Shown: positions 28,692 to 38,388, counted from the stretch's first letter. The stretch: DNA of 64,000 bases from Gordonia shandongensis DSM 45094 (GCF_000423025.1 NZ_AUHE01000016.1:45323-109322), one strand, 5' to 3'. A program made the numbers and translations. Notes: generated by a model from the sequence alone, not told the origin.

Positions 28692-31600
28692 CTGAGCAGC
28701 CCGCGGACGTCGTCGGCGGTGATCGCCCCGGAGAAGGCCGCGCCGTCGTCGATGAGGGCGTCGAACAGTTCCCGTTTGCGGGTCTGCAGGTCGATCACCT
28801 TCTCCTCGACGGTGCCCGTCGACACCAGGCGGTACACGCTCACGGCCCGGTGCTGGCCGATGCGGTGGGCGCGGTCGACGGCCTGGTTCTCGGCGGCCGG
28901 GTTCCACCACGGGTCGGTCATGAAGCAGTAGTCGGCGGCGGTGAGGTTGAGCCCGAAGCCGCCGGCTTTGAGGCTGATGAGGAAGACGCGGGTGCCGCCC
29001 TCGGTGAAGCGCTCGATGGCCTTCCCGCGCTGGGTGATCGGGGTGGAGCCGTCGAGGTAGCTGTAGGCGATGCCGTCGGCGTCGAGCTGGGCGGCGACGA
29101 GCCGCAGGAAGCCGGTGAAGCTGCTGAAGATCAGTGCGCTGTGGCCCTCGTCGATGAGCGTGGGTAGCTGCTCGGACAGGTAGGTGATCTTGGCGGACGC
29201 CACCGCCTCGTGCGCGGGGTCGACGAGCGCCGGGTGCAGGCTGAGCTGGCGCAGCCGGGTGAGGGCGCGCAGGATCTGGATCCGGTTGTTGTCGAAGTCG
29301 TCGATGAGGCCGAGGAGCTGCTGGCGGTCCCGCGCGAGATAGGTGTCGTAGACCTTCCGGTGCGGTGGCTCCAGCTCGAGGTGCAGGATCTGCTCCTGCT
29401 TCTCGGGGAGGTCGGTGAGCACCTGTGATTTGGTGCGGCGCAGCATGATCGGCTTCAACCGGCGGCGGAGGACGTCGAGGCGTTCGGGTGCCTCGCCGCT
29501 CTCGATGGGGCCCGCGAAGTGCTCCTTGAAGGGCTGCGGCGACGAGTACAGGCCGGGGGCGACCACCGAGACCAGCGACCACAGTTCCATCACCCGGTTC
29601 TCCATCGGGGTGCCGGTGATCGCGAACTTCACCTCGGCGGAGAGGCGTCGCGCGGCCTGGTGCGTCTTGGCGTTGTGGTTCTTGAGGAACTGCGCCTCGT
29701 CGAAGACCGCGGCGGTCCAGTCGACGTGTGCGAAGGCGGCGGCGTCGATCCGCATCAGGGTGTACGAGGTCACCACGATGTGGGCGTCGGCGATGCGCTC
29801 GGCCAACGGCGACTGCGCGCGCTTCTCGGTGGACGTCACGGTGAGCACCGACAGGTTCGGCGCGAAGCGCCGCACCTCCGAGGCCCAGTTGGCGATCACG
29901 CTGGTGGGCGCCACCACGAGGAACCGGGCGTCGGGCCGCTCGTCGACGATGCGGTGGAACAGCGCGAGGGTCTGCAGCGTCTTCCCGAGGCCCATGTCGT
30001 CGGCGAGGATGCCGCCGATGCGGTTGTCCCACAGGAAGGCCAGCCAGTCGAGGCCCTCGCGCTGGTAGGGGCGCAGGTCGGCGTCGAGGCCGGGGGACGG
30101 GGCGACGGGTTCGGGCGGGCGTGCCGTCGCGAGGGCCGCCATCCGGTCGCGCCACTCGCGGAGCTGTTCGTCCACCACGCCGAGACCGAGCAGCTCGTCC
30201 CACAGTCCGGCGTTGAGGGTGTGGCGCGGGACGCGGGTGCCGTCGAGTTCGCCGAGGGCCCGCGCCTCCTCGAGGCGCTCGTGGAGGGCGGTGAGTTCGG
30301 GGACGTCGAGGGCGAAGTAGGTGCCGTCGTCGAGGATCATGTGCGTGTCGCCGGAGGCGAGCGCGGAGATGATCTCGCCGATCGGAATGCGGTGCCCGTC
30401 GACGTCGAGCGACACCTGCAGGTCGAACCAGTCGCCGACGGTGTCGCCGGAGAAGGTGAGGACACCGGGCGACGATGCGGGGCGGTATCGGGGCGGGTCG
30501 CCGTCGATCTCGACGCGGACCCGTCCGAGGTCGGTGATCGTCGGAACGGTCTCGGCGCACAGTACGGCCACCTCGATGGGGCGCAGCGGGACCGTGATGG
30601 TCCGGTAGTCGGGTGCCGAGTCGAAGGCCGCCGTCACCGTGGCGCCGCCGCGGAGCTGCCGCAGGACGGCGTACATGCGGTTGTAGTGCCGGAAGTCGGC
30701 TCTCAGCTGGGGAAGCCGGCGTTCCAGCCGGTCGGCGGCCTCCTGCACCCACCCGGGGTGCGCGCGGGCCACGAGCTCGAGTTCGGGGCGCACCGACTCC
30801 CACAGGGCGCGTTCGGCGTCGGCCGACCGGAACCGGTCGGTCACCGGATCGTCGGCGGGGAACTCGCGCAGTTCGCCGTCGACGCGGTAGGCGACCGACC
30901 ACGCGGCCTCCGCGGTCGTCGCGCGCGGCGTCCGGACGCCGTCGGCCGGGTCGGGGGTGTCGCCGGTGCGGATCCGCAGGACCGGTTCGGGGCCGGTCAC
31001 ATCGAGGGTGGGGAAGGCGTCGGCGTCGACGACCACGTCGCGCACCGACTGCAGGGACGGCAGTGCGTTGCGGAACTCGTCGAGCTCGTCGTCGGCGACG
31101 AGGAGGGGTTCGCCGCTGATGAGGAGCATCGACTCGGTGGCGGTCAGGGCGGGCAGGGGGCCGAGGAGCAGGGTGCCGTCGTGGTCGTCGGCCACCCCGT
31201 GCACGCGCGGGCGTCCCAGGGGCAGGCGGCGGTCGTCGGTGAGGGGGGTCCCGTCGTGCGTGAGTTCGGTGACGACGCGGATGCCGTGGGCGACCGCCGA
31301 GATGTGCAGGCGCACCGCGAGGGGTGCGCGGTAGGCGATGTCGGCGCCCGTCGCTCCCGACAGGAGGGCCACGTCGGCGTCGCGGGCGTCGTCGAGGATT
31401 CGCCAGATGCTCGCCGGCGCCCGCATGAGGGGCGCGTCGTCGGGCAGCGGGTGCTCGGCGACCGAGGACAGTTCGCGGGCGAGGCGTTCGAGGGCGTCGA
31501 GTGCGGCCGGCGGATGCCGGTCGGCGGGGGTGCCCGCGAGGAGGCGCCGCCAGGTGAGGCGTCCGCGGACCCACTGGCCGCGCTCGCCGCGGACCATGGG

Positions 31601-32098
31601 GCCGACGGTGAGGACGGGGGTGCGGGTGGCGTCGCGGACGATCGAGAACGACAGCGCCAGTGGGCGTTCCGGTCCGTCGGGGGCACCGTGGTCGGTGCCC
31701 GATCGGGTCACCTCGTCGACGAGTGTGCGCCAGCGGGAGAAGGGCAGCGGTGCGGTGGATGTGCTGCGTCGGAAGGTCGGGGCGGGGGTGGCCGTCGCGA
31801 TGTCGTCGTCCTCGGTGGCGACCATGACCAGGGCGGCGCAGTGCTTGCAGCGGATCGCCACCGGGCACGTGCAACTCGCCGAGATGAGGGGCGGCTCGTC
31901 GTCCCAGGAGGCGCGGATGCGGCAGGTGTAGCGTTCGGCGCCCGATCCGCGCGACGTGCCGCGCAGGATGCCGTCGGCGAAGTCCCAGTCGAGGATCATT
32001 CCGGTGTCCGCGTACTCCCGCGCGCGTTGGCGCGTGCGGGAGGTGAAGGTGGCCAGCACGGCGTCGATCTGCGCGGCGGTCCAGTCGGGTGCGGTCAT
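28688..32098 (-). CDS. SNF2-family DEAD/DEAH helicase with SWIM zinc finger
   Basis: A 1136-residue Swi2/Snf2 ATPase. The SWIM finger is near residues 73-86 (SCTCPVAIRCKHC). A long middle region precedes the SNF2 N domain (about 665-900; DDMGLGKTLQTL is motif I, and AVFDEAQFLKN is the DEAH-like motif II). The helicase C domain follows (about 960-1100; SALIFSSFTGFLRL, NLTAADYCFMTDPWWNPAAENQ). Bacterial members of this HepA/RapA-like group translocate on DNA or remodel polymerase complexes; the exact role is unknown. It shares its upstream region with the divergent acyl-CoA synthetase. Confidence 0.9.
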   Translation of the reverse strand: MTAPDWTAAQIDAVLATFTSRTRQRAREYADTGMILDWDFADGILRGTSRGSGAERYTCRIRASWDDEPPLISASCTCPVAIRCKHCAALVMVATEDDDIATATPAPTFRRSTSTAPLPFSRWRTLVDEVTRSGTDHGAPDGPERPLALSFSIVRDATRTPVLTVGPMVRGERGQWVRGRLTWRRLLAGTPADRHPPAALDALERLARELSSVAEHPLPDDAPLMRAPASIWRILDDARDADVALLSGATGADIAYRAPLAVRLHISAVAHGIRVVTELTHDGTPLTDDRRLPLGRPRVHGVADDHDGTLLLGPLPALTATESMLLISGEPLLVADDELDEFRNALPSLQSVRDVVVDADAFPTLDVTGPEPVLRIRTGDTPDPADGVRTPRATTAEAAWSVAYRVDGELREFPADDPVTDRFRSADAERALWESVRPELELVARAHPGWVQEAADRLERRLPQLRADFRHYNRMYAVLRQLRGGATVTAAFDSAPDYRTITVPLRPIEVAVLCAETVPTITDLGRVRVEIDGDPPRYRPASSPGVLTFSGDTVGDWFDLQVSLDVDGHRIPIGEIISALASGDTHMILDDGTYFALDVPELTALHERLEEARALGELDGTRVPRHTLNAGLWDELLGLGVVDEQLREWRDRMAALATARPPEPVAPSPGLDADLRPYQREGLDWLAFLWDNRIGGILADDMGLGKTLQTLALFHRIVDERPDARFLVVAPTSVIANWASEVRRFAPNLSVLTVTSTEKRAQSPLAERIADAHIVVTSYTLMRIDAAAFAHVDWTAAVFDEAQFLKNHNAKTHQAARRLSAEVKFAITGTPMENRVMELWSLVSVVAPGLYSSPQPFKEHFAGPIESGEAPERLDVLRRRLKPIMLRRTKSQVLTDLPEKQEQILHLELEPPHRKVYDTYLARDRQQLLGLIDDFDNNRIQILRALTRLRQLSLHPALVDPAHEAVASAKITYLSEQLPTLIDEGHSALIFSSFTGFLRLVAAQLDADGIAYSYLDGSTPITQRGKAIERFTEGGTRVFLISLKAGGFGLNLTAADYCFMTDPWWNPAAENQAVDRAHRIGQHRAVSVYRLVSTGTVEEKVIDLQTRKRELFDALIDDGAAFSGAITADDVRGLLS

Positions 32099-32149
32099 CG
32101 GATCCAGAGTACGTGCGCGGTGCGAGTGACCGGGGCGACGGTTCTTTCA

Positions 32150-32177
32150 ACAAAACAATCACTGGTGAATGTTTTGT
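32150..32177. promoter_or_regulatory. 28-bp near-perfect palindrome between divergent genes
   Basis: The arms ACAAAACAATCACT and GGTGAATGTTTTGT are complementary except at two base-pair positions. The palindrome lies 52 bp from the helicase start and 47 bp from the acyl-CoA synthetase start. Size and symmetry fit a TetR-family operator such as those controlling fatty-acid or steroid genes; the regulator is not in this window as far as I can see. Confidence 0.6.
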
Positions 32178-32223
32178 GCGTTACGGTCGGACCACTCCCG
32201 AGAGTCCCGCCCCCGATGAGGAG

Positions 32224-33846
32224 ATGCCCGGAATGCGCCCAGACCTGCCCGGAATGCGACCAGACCTGTCCGGAGTGGACCCGCTGACCGTCAACCTCAC
32301 GCACCGCGTGTGCGTCGGCGATGTGCTCACCCGCAGCGCCAACCACTACGGCGACCGCATCGCGCTCGTCGACGGGACCGAGGAGATCTCGTACGTCGAC
32401 CTCGAGGCCCGCGCCAACGCCCTCGCACGCGGCCTGCTGGCGCGCGGATACGTCCGCGGCGACGCCGTCGGGATGCAGCTGCAGAACAGTTGGCAGTTCG
32501 TGGCGACGTTCTTCGCGTTGGCCAGGATCGGCGTCACCGCGATGCCGATCAACCTGCTGCTGTCGGCGTCCGACGTCGCCTATCAGCTCGCCGACAGCGG
32601 GGTGCGGGCCGTGGTGACCGAGGACGTCTTCCTCGGCGTCCTCGGACCGGCCGTCTCCGAGGCGGGAGAGCACAGCGCCGTCGGCGAGGTGATCGTGGTC
32701 GGGGACCCGCCCGAGTCGGTCGCCGGTGTGCCCGCCGTCGCGTACAGCGACGTGGCCGAGGCCGACACCTCTCCGGTGGAGACGATCGTCGAGGACCGCG
32801 ACATCGTGCACTGCCTCTACACCTCGGGTACCACGTCGCGCCCCAAAGGGGTCGTCACCTCGCACGTCGCGGTGCAGATCTCGCTGCTCAGCTCGGCACT
32901 GGGCCTCGGTCTGCGTCCCGACACGAAGGCATCGGTGCAGCCGATCGTGCTTCCGCTGTTTCACGTCACCGCGCTCGACGCGCTGCTGCTCCCGTCGATC
33001 GCCGTCGGCGCCACGGTGGTCCTGCTGCGCGGCTTCGACCCGGACGCGCTCGTGGACGTCTTCGCCCGGCGCCGCGTCACCCACCTGACGATGCTGCCGA
33101 TGATGTGGGGCGCCCTGCTCGCGCAGCCGCGGCTCGCCGAGGTCGACACGGCGGCGCTGGAGACGGGCCTGTACGCGATGGCGCCGATGCCGACCGAACT
33201 GCTGGCGTCGCTGCGGGCCGCCTTCCCGAACGCCGACATCATCCTCGGCTCCGGACAGACCGAGACCACGCCGGCCTCCGAGGTGCAGTGGGCCGGCCAT
33301 CGGGGAGTCAAGGACGACTCGTGGGGGCCCGCGACGGTGAGCACCGACATCGCGATCATGGACGGCGACGGCACGCTCCTGCCGCCCGGGCGGGAAGGCG
33401 AGATCGTCTATCGGTCGCCGCAGCTCATGGAGGGATACTGGAACAACGCCGCCGCCAACACCGAGGCGTTCGCGCACGGCTGGTTCCACGGCGGCGACAT
33501 CGGCTACCTCGACGACGAGGCCGTCGTCTGGTTCACCGACCGGGCCAAGGACATCATCAAATCCGGCGGGGAGAACGTCTCCTCGGTGGAGGTGGAGCGG
33601 GTGCTGTTGGGGCACGACGCGGTCGCCGAGGTGGCCGTCGTCGGCGTGCCCGACGAGCACTGGGGTGAGGCGGTCACCGCGTTCGTCGTCACCTCGGGCA
33701 CCGACGTGAGCGCGGCCGACCTGCGTGAGTGGGCGCGCGGACGCCTCGCCGGATTCAAGGCGCCCAAGCAGGTGGTGCTCGTCGAGGCGTTGCCGAAGAC
33801 GGCCACCGGCAAGATTCAGAAGAACGTGATGCGCGGGCAGATCTGA
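32224..33846 (+). CDS. Acyl-CoA synthetase (FadD/ANL family)
   Basis: A protein of about 540 residues that forms acyl-CoA from an acid, CoA and ATP via an adenylate. P-loop-like motif YTSGTTSRPKGVV, the GSGQTETTPAS region, GWFHGGDIGYLD and the C-terminal hinge lysine motif LPKTATGKIQK are present. The start is ATG 32224 or 32233. The first codons hold a 21-bp tandem repeat giving PGMRPDLPGMRPDL. The acid substrate is not predictable. A 28-bp palindrome upstream suggests control by a TetR-like repressor. Confidence 0.87.
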   Translation: MPGMRPDLPGMRPDLSGVDPLTVNLTHRVCVGDVLTRSANHYGDRIALVDGTEEISYVDLEARANALARGLLARGYVRGDAVGMQLQNSWQFVATFFALARIGVTAMPINLLLSASDVAYQLADSGVRAVVTEDVFLGVLGPAVSEAGEHSAVGEVIVVGDPPESVAGVPAVAYSDVAEADTSPVETIVEDRDIVHCLYTSGTTSRPKGVVTSHVAVQISLLSSALGLGLRPDTKASVQPIVLPLFHVTALDALLLPSIAVGATVVLLRGFDPDALVDVFARRRVTHLTMLPMMWGALLAQPRLAEVDTAALETGLYAMAPMPTELLASLRAAFPNADIILGSGQTETTPASEVQWAGHRGVKDDSWGPATVSTDIAIMDGDGTLLPPGREGEIVYRSPQLMEGYWNNAAANTEAFAHGWFHGGDIGYLDDEAVVWFTDRAKDIIKSGGENVSSVEVERVLLGHDAVAEVAVVGVPDEHWGEAVTAFVVTSGTDVSAADLREWARGRLAGFKAPKQVVLVEALPKTATGKIQKNVMRGQI

Positions 33847-33854
33847 GCCAGGCA

Positions 33855-33930
33855 GGTCTGCGTTCACACCGTTCTGCGTTGATGCCGGTCTGTGTTCACG
33901 CCGGTCTGTGTTTACGCCGGTCTGGGCGCC
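33855..33930. repeat. 16-bp tandem repeat array, about 4.7 units
   Basis: Units starting at 33855, 33871, 33887, 33903 and a partial at 33919 share the consensus GGTCTGYGTTCACGCC with a few substitutions. It fills the gap between the acyl-CoA synthetase and the convergent gene, ending 6 bp before the latter's stop. Confidence 0.8.
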
Positions 33931-33936
33931 GCCGGG

Positions 33937-34653
33937 TCAGTGGTCGCCGTCGAGGGCGGCGAGCGCCTGGCGGGCGGCCTCGAGTTCACGGCTGAGCTCC
34001 TCCACCCGCCGCTGCGCCTCCTGTCGGGCGGCGTCGAGGATCGACGAGGCGGCGTCGAGGGCCGCGTCGTCCCCGAGCCGGGTCAGCGCCTCCTCGACTG
34101 CGTCCGGCGCCACGCTGCGCGCACGCGGCGGCTTCCGGCCGCCGCGTGCGACGGCCACCGACCACTCGTTGGCCGACGACCCGTACAGCGTCACCGTCAC
34201 CGCCGTCGGGGGACGTGCGGTGCGACGCGCTGCGGAGCGTCCCGACGAAGCCGGCTTCTGAGCCGCGGGTTTCTGTGCCGCCGGCTTCTGGGTCGCCGGT
34301 TTCTGGGTCGCTGGCTGCTGTGCCGTCGGTTTCTGGGCCGGTTTCTGTGCAGCAGCCTTCTGGGGCGCGGCCTTCCGCGGCCGCGCGGGCCTCTCCGGTG
34401 GCGGCGGTGGCTGCCTGGTCATCCGCAGTTCGTCGGCCTCGTACGGCAGCTCGTCGTTGACCCCGCTGGGTTTCAGCAGCAGCGTGGTCCCCGAGATCGA
34501 CAGCACGCGGGCCGAGGCTCCGGGCGCCAATCCCAGGCTCGGTGTGCCCTCCCGCAGATAGACGGTGGCCCGCCTGCCGTCGGCGACGGCCGCGGCCAGC
34601 GTGGCGAGATCGTCGGACGTCAGGGATTCGGCTGCTCGGCGACGCGGCGGCAT
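33937..34653 (-). CDS. Actinobacterial protein with Lys/Pro repeat linker
   Basis: A 238-residue protein. The N-terminal domain (1-80) contains LTSDDLATLAAAVADGRRAT and a short beta region ending ELRMTRQ. A repeated linker (about 85-140) carries PATQKPATQKPAAQKPA units. A conserved middle (TAVTVTLYGSSANEWSVAVARG) follows, and the C-terminus is a predicted helix or coiled coil (AARQEAQRRVEELSRELEAA). It may be of the DUF6319 type, but that family name is a recollection. Function unknown; basic repeats suggest nucleic-acid contact. Confidence 0.6.
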   Translation of the reverse strand: MPPRRRAAESLTSDDLATLAAAVADGRRATVYLREGTPSLGLAPGASARVLSISGTTLLLKPSGVNDELPYEADELRMTRQPPPPPERPARPRKAAPQKAAAQKPAQKPTAQQPATQKPATQKPAAQKPAAQKPASSGRSAARRTARPPTAVTVTLYGSSANEWSVAVARGGRKPPRARSVAPDAVEEALTRLGDDAALDAASSILDAARQEAQRRVEELSRELEAARQALAALDGDH

Positions 34654-34776
34654 GGGTGACCTCCTCGGGGGTCGTGGTCTGTCCCCACTTTCTCACACCC
34701 CGCCGACCTCACACCCTGCCGACGATGCATCGAACGGGTGTTCGCCGCAGCGTACCGTGTCCGGCGGCGGTGCGCG

Positions 34777-36510
34777 TCAGAACAGTCGCTTGAGGAGATT
34801 GGTCTCGGCGAGATCGACCAGCTCGTCGCCCCGACCCGACATGACGGTGCGCAACGCCCACAGTGTGAACCCCTTGGCCTGCGCCGCGGAGATGGCCGGC
34901 GGGATCGACAGCTCCTGGCGGGCCGTCGTCACATCGAGGACGGCGGGACCGTCGTGGGCGAGGAGATCGTCGACGGCCGCGGGCAGGGCCGACGCGTCGG
35001 TGACCCGGACGCCGCGGATCCCGACCGCCTCGGCGAGCGCGGCGAAGTCGGGGTTGTCGAGGTCGGTGCCGAACGTGACGAACCCGGCGGCCTTCATCTC
35101 CAACTCCACGAAGTTCAGGGACGAGTTGTTGAACACGACCACCTTCACCGGCAGGCGGTTCTGCACCAGCGTCAGCAGTTCACCGAGCAGCATGGCCAGG
35201 CCGCCGTCGCCGGCGAGCGCGATCACCTGCCGACCGGGTTGGGCGGCCGCCACACCGACGCTCTGCGACAACGCGCCGGCCATCGACCCGTGAATGAACG
35301 AGCCGATGAGCCGACGGCGACCGTTCATCCGCAGGTGGCGGGCCGCCCACACGACAGGTGAGCCGACGTCGGGGACGAAGACGGCGTCGTCGTCGGCCGC
35401 CTGCGACAGCAGGGCGGTGAGGTACTGCGGATGGATGGGGTCGCCGTCGGCGGACGGGGTCGCGAGGTCGTCGAGGTGCTCGCGGGTGCGGGCGTAATGC
35501 CTGCGGGCCGTGGTCAGGTGGTCGCTGTCGCGGCCGTCGTCGATGGCGGCGGTCAGCAGCGGCAGGGTGTCGGCCACGGCGCCGACCATCGGCAGGTCGA
35601 CGCGACAGCGGCGGCCGATCTGGCTGCCGCGGATGTCGAGCTGGATGGTGTACGCCGACGACGGCAGGAACTGGGCGTACGGGAAGTCGGTGCCGAGCAT
35701 CAGGAGGGTGTCGCAGTGCTCGATGGCCCGGTAGCCGGAGGAGAAGCCGAGCAGGCCGGTCATCCCGACGTCGTACGGGTTGTCGTATTCGACGAACTCC
35801 TTGCCGCGCAGTGCGTGCACGATGGGTGCCTGCAGGCGGTCGGCGAGGTCGAGGAGTTCGCGGTGGGCGCCGGCCACGCCGGCGCCGGCGAGGATGGTGA
35901 CGCGTCGGCTCTCGTTGAGCTTCATCGCCGCCAGGTGCAGTTCCTCCTCGGCCGGGTGGGTGACCGTGGCGGTGGCTCGGATGCCGGGGATCCGCTCGGG
36001 CCGGTCGACGGCGGTGAGGAACAGTTCGCCCGGGATCACCAGGACGGAGACGGCGCGGTCTTCGACGGCGGTGCGGATCGCGATGTCCAGGAGGCGGGGG
36101 AGCTGGTCGACGGTCGAGACCATCTCGCAGAAGCTGCTGCACTCGTCGAAGATCTTCTCCGGGTGCGTCTCCTGGAAGTATCCGGTCCCGATCTCGGAGG
36201 CGGGGATGTGGGCGGCGATCGCGAGGACGGGGACGCGTGAACGGTGGGCGTCGTAGAGCCCGTTGACCAGGTGGAGGTTGCCGGGGCCGCAGCTGCCGGC
36301 GCAGACGGCGAGGCGGTCGGTGACGGCGGCTTCGCCGGCCGCCGCGAACGCCGCGCCCTCCTCGTGCCGCACGTGAGTCCACGCGATGCTCGATGAGGTG
36401 CGCAGGGAGTCGGTGAACCCGTTGAGGGAGTCGCCCGGGATGCCGTAGACGCGTTCGACGCCGGAGGCCGCGATGGTGTCGACGATGAGGTCGGCGACGG
36501 TGTAGCTCAT
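34777..36510 (-). CDS. poxB: Pyruvate dehydrogenase (quinone)/pyruvate oxidase, ThDP-dependent
   Basis: A 577-residue ThDP enzyme, close in length to E. coli PoxB (572). It oxidises pyruvate to acetate and CO2 and passes electrons to the quinone pool. The catalytic Glu is in RHEEGAAFAAAGEA, the central FAD-type domain follows, and the ThDP-Mg motif is ALAGDGGLAMLLGELLTLVQN...FNNSS. ATG 36510 follows AGGGGG. The C-terminal lipid-binding peptide of E. coli is replaced by ELVDLAETNLLKRLF. Acetolactate synthase-like alternatives are less likely because the N-terminal sequence matches PoxB better. Confidence 0.88.
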   Translation of the reverse strand: MSYTVADLIVDTIAASGVERVYGIPGDSLNGFTDSLRTSSSIAWTHVRHEEGAAFAAAGEAAVTDRLAVCAGSCGPGNLHLVNGLYDAHRSRVPVLAIAAHIPASEIGTGYFQETHPEKIFDECSSFCEMVSTVDQLPRLLDIAIRTAVEDRAVSVLVIPGELFLTAVDRPERIPGIRATATVTHPAEEELHLAAMKLNESRRVTILAGAGVAGAHRELLDLADRLQAPIVHALRGKEFVEYDNPYDVGMTGLLGFSSGYRAIEHCDTLLMLGTDFPYAQFLPSSAYTIQLDIRGSQIGRRCRVDLPMVGAVADTLPLLTAAIDDGRDSDHLTTARRHYARTREHLDDLATPSADGDPIHPQYLTALLSQAADDDAVFVPDVGSPVVWAARHLRMNGRRRLIGSFIHGSMAGALSQSVGVAAAQPGRQVIALAGDGGLAMLLGELLTLVQNRLPVKVVVFNNSSLNFVELEMKAAGFVTFGTDLDNPDFAALAEAVGIRGVRVTDASALPAAVDDLLAHDGPAVLDVTTARQELSIPPAISAAQAKGFTLWALRTVMSGRGDELVDLAETNLLKRLF

Positions 36511-36614
36511 TTTCTACCCCCTGGCGGGTCGAGGTCGGCTGACAGTGTCAGCGTATCGCCGCCGTGACCGTCGCGTGGGCGTCCGAGCGTCCCGCAGCGC
36601 CGGCCGGCCGGGCG

Positions 36615-37238
36615 TCACCAGGCGTTGCGGGCGCCGTCGCGTTCGGGCGTCACCAGGCGCGACTGCACGACGAGCCCGGCGATCGCCAGGACGAGGTAGG
36701 CGGCGCTCCACCACCAGTCGTCTCGGATCGCGGAGGTGACGGCCGGCTGGCTGAAGTCGTCGAGGTGCAGGGTGCCGACGAGGAGCATCACGCCGCCGAC
36801 GGCGGCGGTGGCGCCGCCGAACGCGCTGACGACGATGAGCAGGATCGCCGGGAGGTCGAGGGTGATCGTGACGATCGCCAGGAGGACGCCGGCGACGGCG
36901 CCGACGGCGATCACCGCCCAGTTCGCCGAGACCCCGAACGCCAGCATCACCGCCGCACCGAGGGTGTAGCCGATCGACCCCATCGCCAGGACGACGGCGA
37001 TCACGTAGAAGAGGTACGCGAGGGTGCCGCACACGATGGCCGCGAGCACGCCGACGATCCAGCCCGCGGGGCGCTCGAGGTAGCCGGTGTCGGTGACGGC
37101 GGCGGTGATGCCCGCGCCGACGACGAAACCGACGAACGCACCCCACAGGGCGATGACGATCCGCATGGCGGTGATGCCGCGGAAGCAGAAGAACAGGCCG
37201 ACGAGTGCGGCGATGACCCCGATCACGATGGACGACAT
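36615..37238 (-). CDS. Multi-pass membrane protein, DUF4203/TMEM198-like
   Basis: A 207-residue protein with about seven hydrophobic helices from ATG 37238 (MSSIVIGVIAALVGLFFCF). The glycine-rich GAFVGFVVGAGI segment and overall layout suggest the DUF4203/TMEM198 family; function unknown. The last residues EWRDG-like polar tail (TPERDGARNAW) are probably cytoplasmic. It is divergent from the lipoate ligase gene, 43 bp away. Confidence 0.65.
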   Translation of the reverse strand: MSSIVIGVIAALVGLFFCFRGITAMRIVIALWGAFVGFVVGAGITAAVTDTGYLERPAGWIVGVLAAIVCGTLAYLFYVIAVVLAMGSIGYTLGAAVMLAFGVSANWAVIAVGAVAGVLLAIVTITLDLPAILLIVVSAFGGATAAVGGVMLLVGTLHLDDFSQPAVTSAIRDDWWWSAAYLVLAIAGLVVQSRLVTPERDGARNAW

Positions 37239-37281
37239 GACGGTCAGGGTAACGCCGACGCGGGATCGATAGGCTGGTTGT

Positions 37282-38331
37282 GTGCATGGCGAGTACAAGG
37301 TTCCCGGAGGCAAGCTCGTCGTCGTCGACGTCGAGGTCGACGGCGGCGTCCTGACCGACGTCACGGTGTCCGGGGACTTCTTCCTCGAACCCGATGAGGC
37401 GTTGGAGACGATCACGGCGGCGCTGGTCGGTGCGCCGTCCGGTGCGACGGCGGCGCAGTTGGCGCAGCGGGTGTCCGACGCCTTGCCCGAGGACGTCTCG
37501 ATGATCGGCTTCACCCCCGAGTCGGTGGGCATCGCGATCCGCCGGGCGCTCGGGCGGGCCACCAGCTGGCACGACCACGTCCTCGACGTGATCGGCCCGC
37601 AGGTGTTGGCGCCGGCGATGCACGTCGCCCTCGACGAGGTGTTGTTGCGGGAGGTCGCCGCCGGTGAGCGCGGGCCGACGCTGCGGTTCTGGGACTGGGA
37701 TTCGCCGCTGGTGGTGTTGGGGTCGTTCCAGTCGGTGCGCAACGAGGTCGACGAGGACGCTGCCGCACAGCACGGTTTCGGCATCGTCCGTCGCATCTCC
37801 GGCGGCGGTGCGATGTTCATGGAGCCCGGCAACTGCATCACCTATTCGCTCGTCGTCCCCGCCTCGCTGGTCGACGGTCTCAGCTTCGAGCAGTCGTACG
37901 CATTCCTCGACCAGTGGGTGATGGACGCTCTCGCCGACCTCGGCATCAACGCCCGGTATGTGCCGATCAACGACATCGTGTCCGATCAGGGAAAGATCGC
38001 CGGCGCCGCCCAGAAACGCATCGTCGGCGGCGCCGTCCTCCACCACGTGACGATGGCGTACGACATCGACGCCGACAAGATGACGCAGGTGCTGCGGATC
38101 GGGCGCGAGAAGATCTCCGACAAGGGGATCACCAGCTCCGGCAAACGCGTCGACCCCATGCGCACCCAGACCGGCATGGCGCGCGGCGACATCATCGACG
38201 CCTTCGCCGAGCACGTCCGCCGTCGATACGCCACGCGCGACGCCGACTACACCGACGCCGAGATCGACGCCGCTCGCCGGCTCGTCGACACCAAGTTCAG
38301 CAGTCCGGAGTGGACGTACCGGGTGCCGTAG
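37282..38331 (+). CDS. lplA: Lipoate-protein ligase family protein
   Basis: A 349-residue biotin/lipoate ligase-type protein. The N-terminal 75 residues (HGEYKVPGGKLVVVDVEV) resemble the accessory domain found at the C-terminus of E. coli LplA, so the order is reversed. The catalytic domain (about 110-330) has GSFQSVRNEVD, RRISGGGAMFMEPG and the lysine region DQGKIAGAAQKR. It attaches lipoate to E2 or GcvH domains. GTG 37282 follows TAGGCT by 6 bp, so a leaderless message is likely. Confidence 0.85.
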   Translation: MHGEYKVPGGKLVVVDVEVDGGVLTDVTVSGDFFLEPDEALETITAALVGAPSGATAAQLAQRVSDALPEDVSMIGFTPESVGIAIRRALGRATSWHDHVLDVIGPQVLAPAMHVALDEVLLREVAAGERGPTLRFWDWDSPLVVLGSFQSVRNEVDEDAAAQHGFGIVRRISGGGAMFMEPGNCITYSLVVPASLVDGLSFEQSYAFLDQWVMDALADLGINARYVPINDIVSDQGKIAGAAQKRIVGGAVLHHVTMAYDIDADKMTQVLRIGREKISDKGITSSGKRVDPMRTQTGMARGDIIDAFAEHVRRRYATRDADYTDAEIDAARRLVDTKFSSPEWTYRVP

Positions 38332-38388
38332 CCGGGGATCGGAGGACGCGGCCGGACTCGTTGCACGGTTCACGGTGCGGCAGGACCC

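Noticed and set aside
27534..32162. A single 1542-codon minus-strand frame across the MFS and helicase region
   Set aside because: The first part is a shadow of the helicase gene in another frame. Only the last 386 codons encode a real protein (MFS).
29519..32287. 922-codon plus-strand frame opposite the helicase
   Set aside because: Antisense shadow rich in Gly, Val and Arg with no domain.
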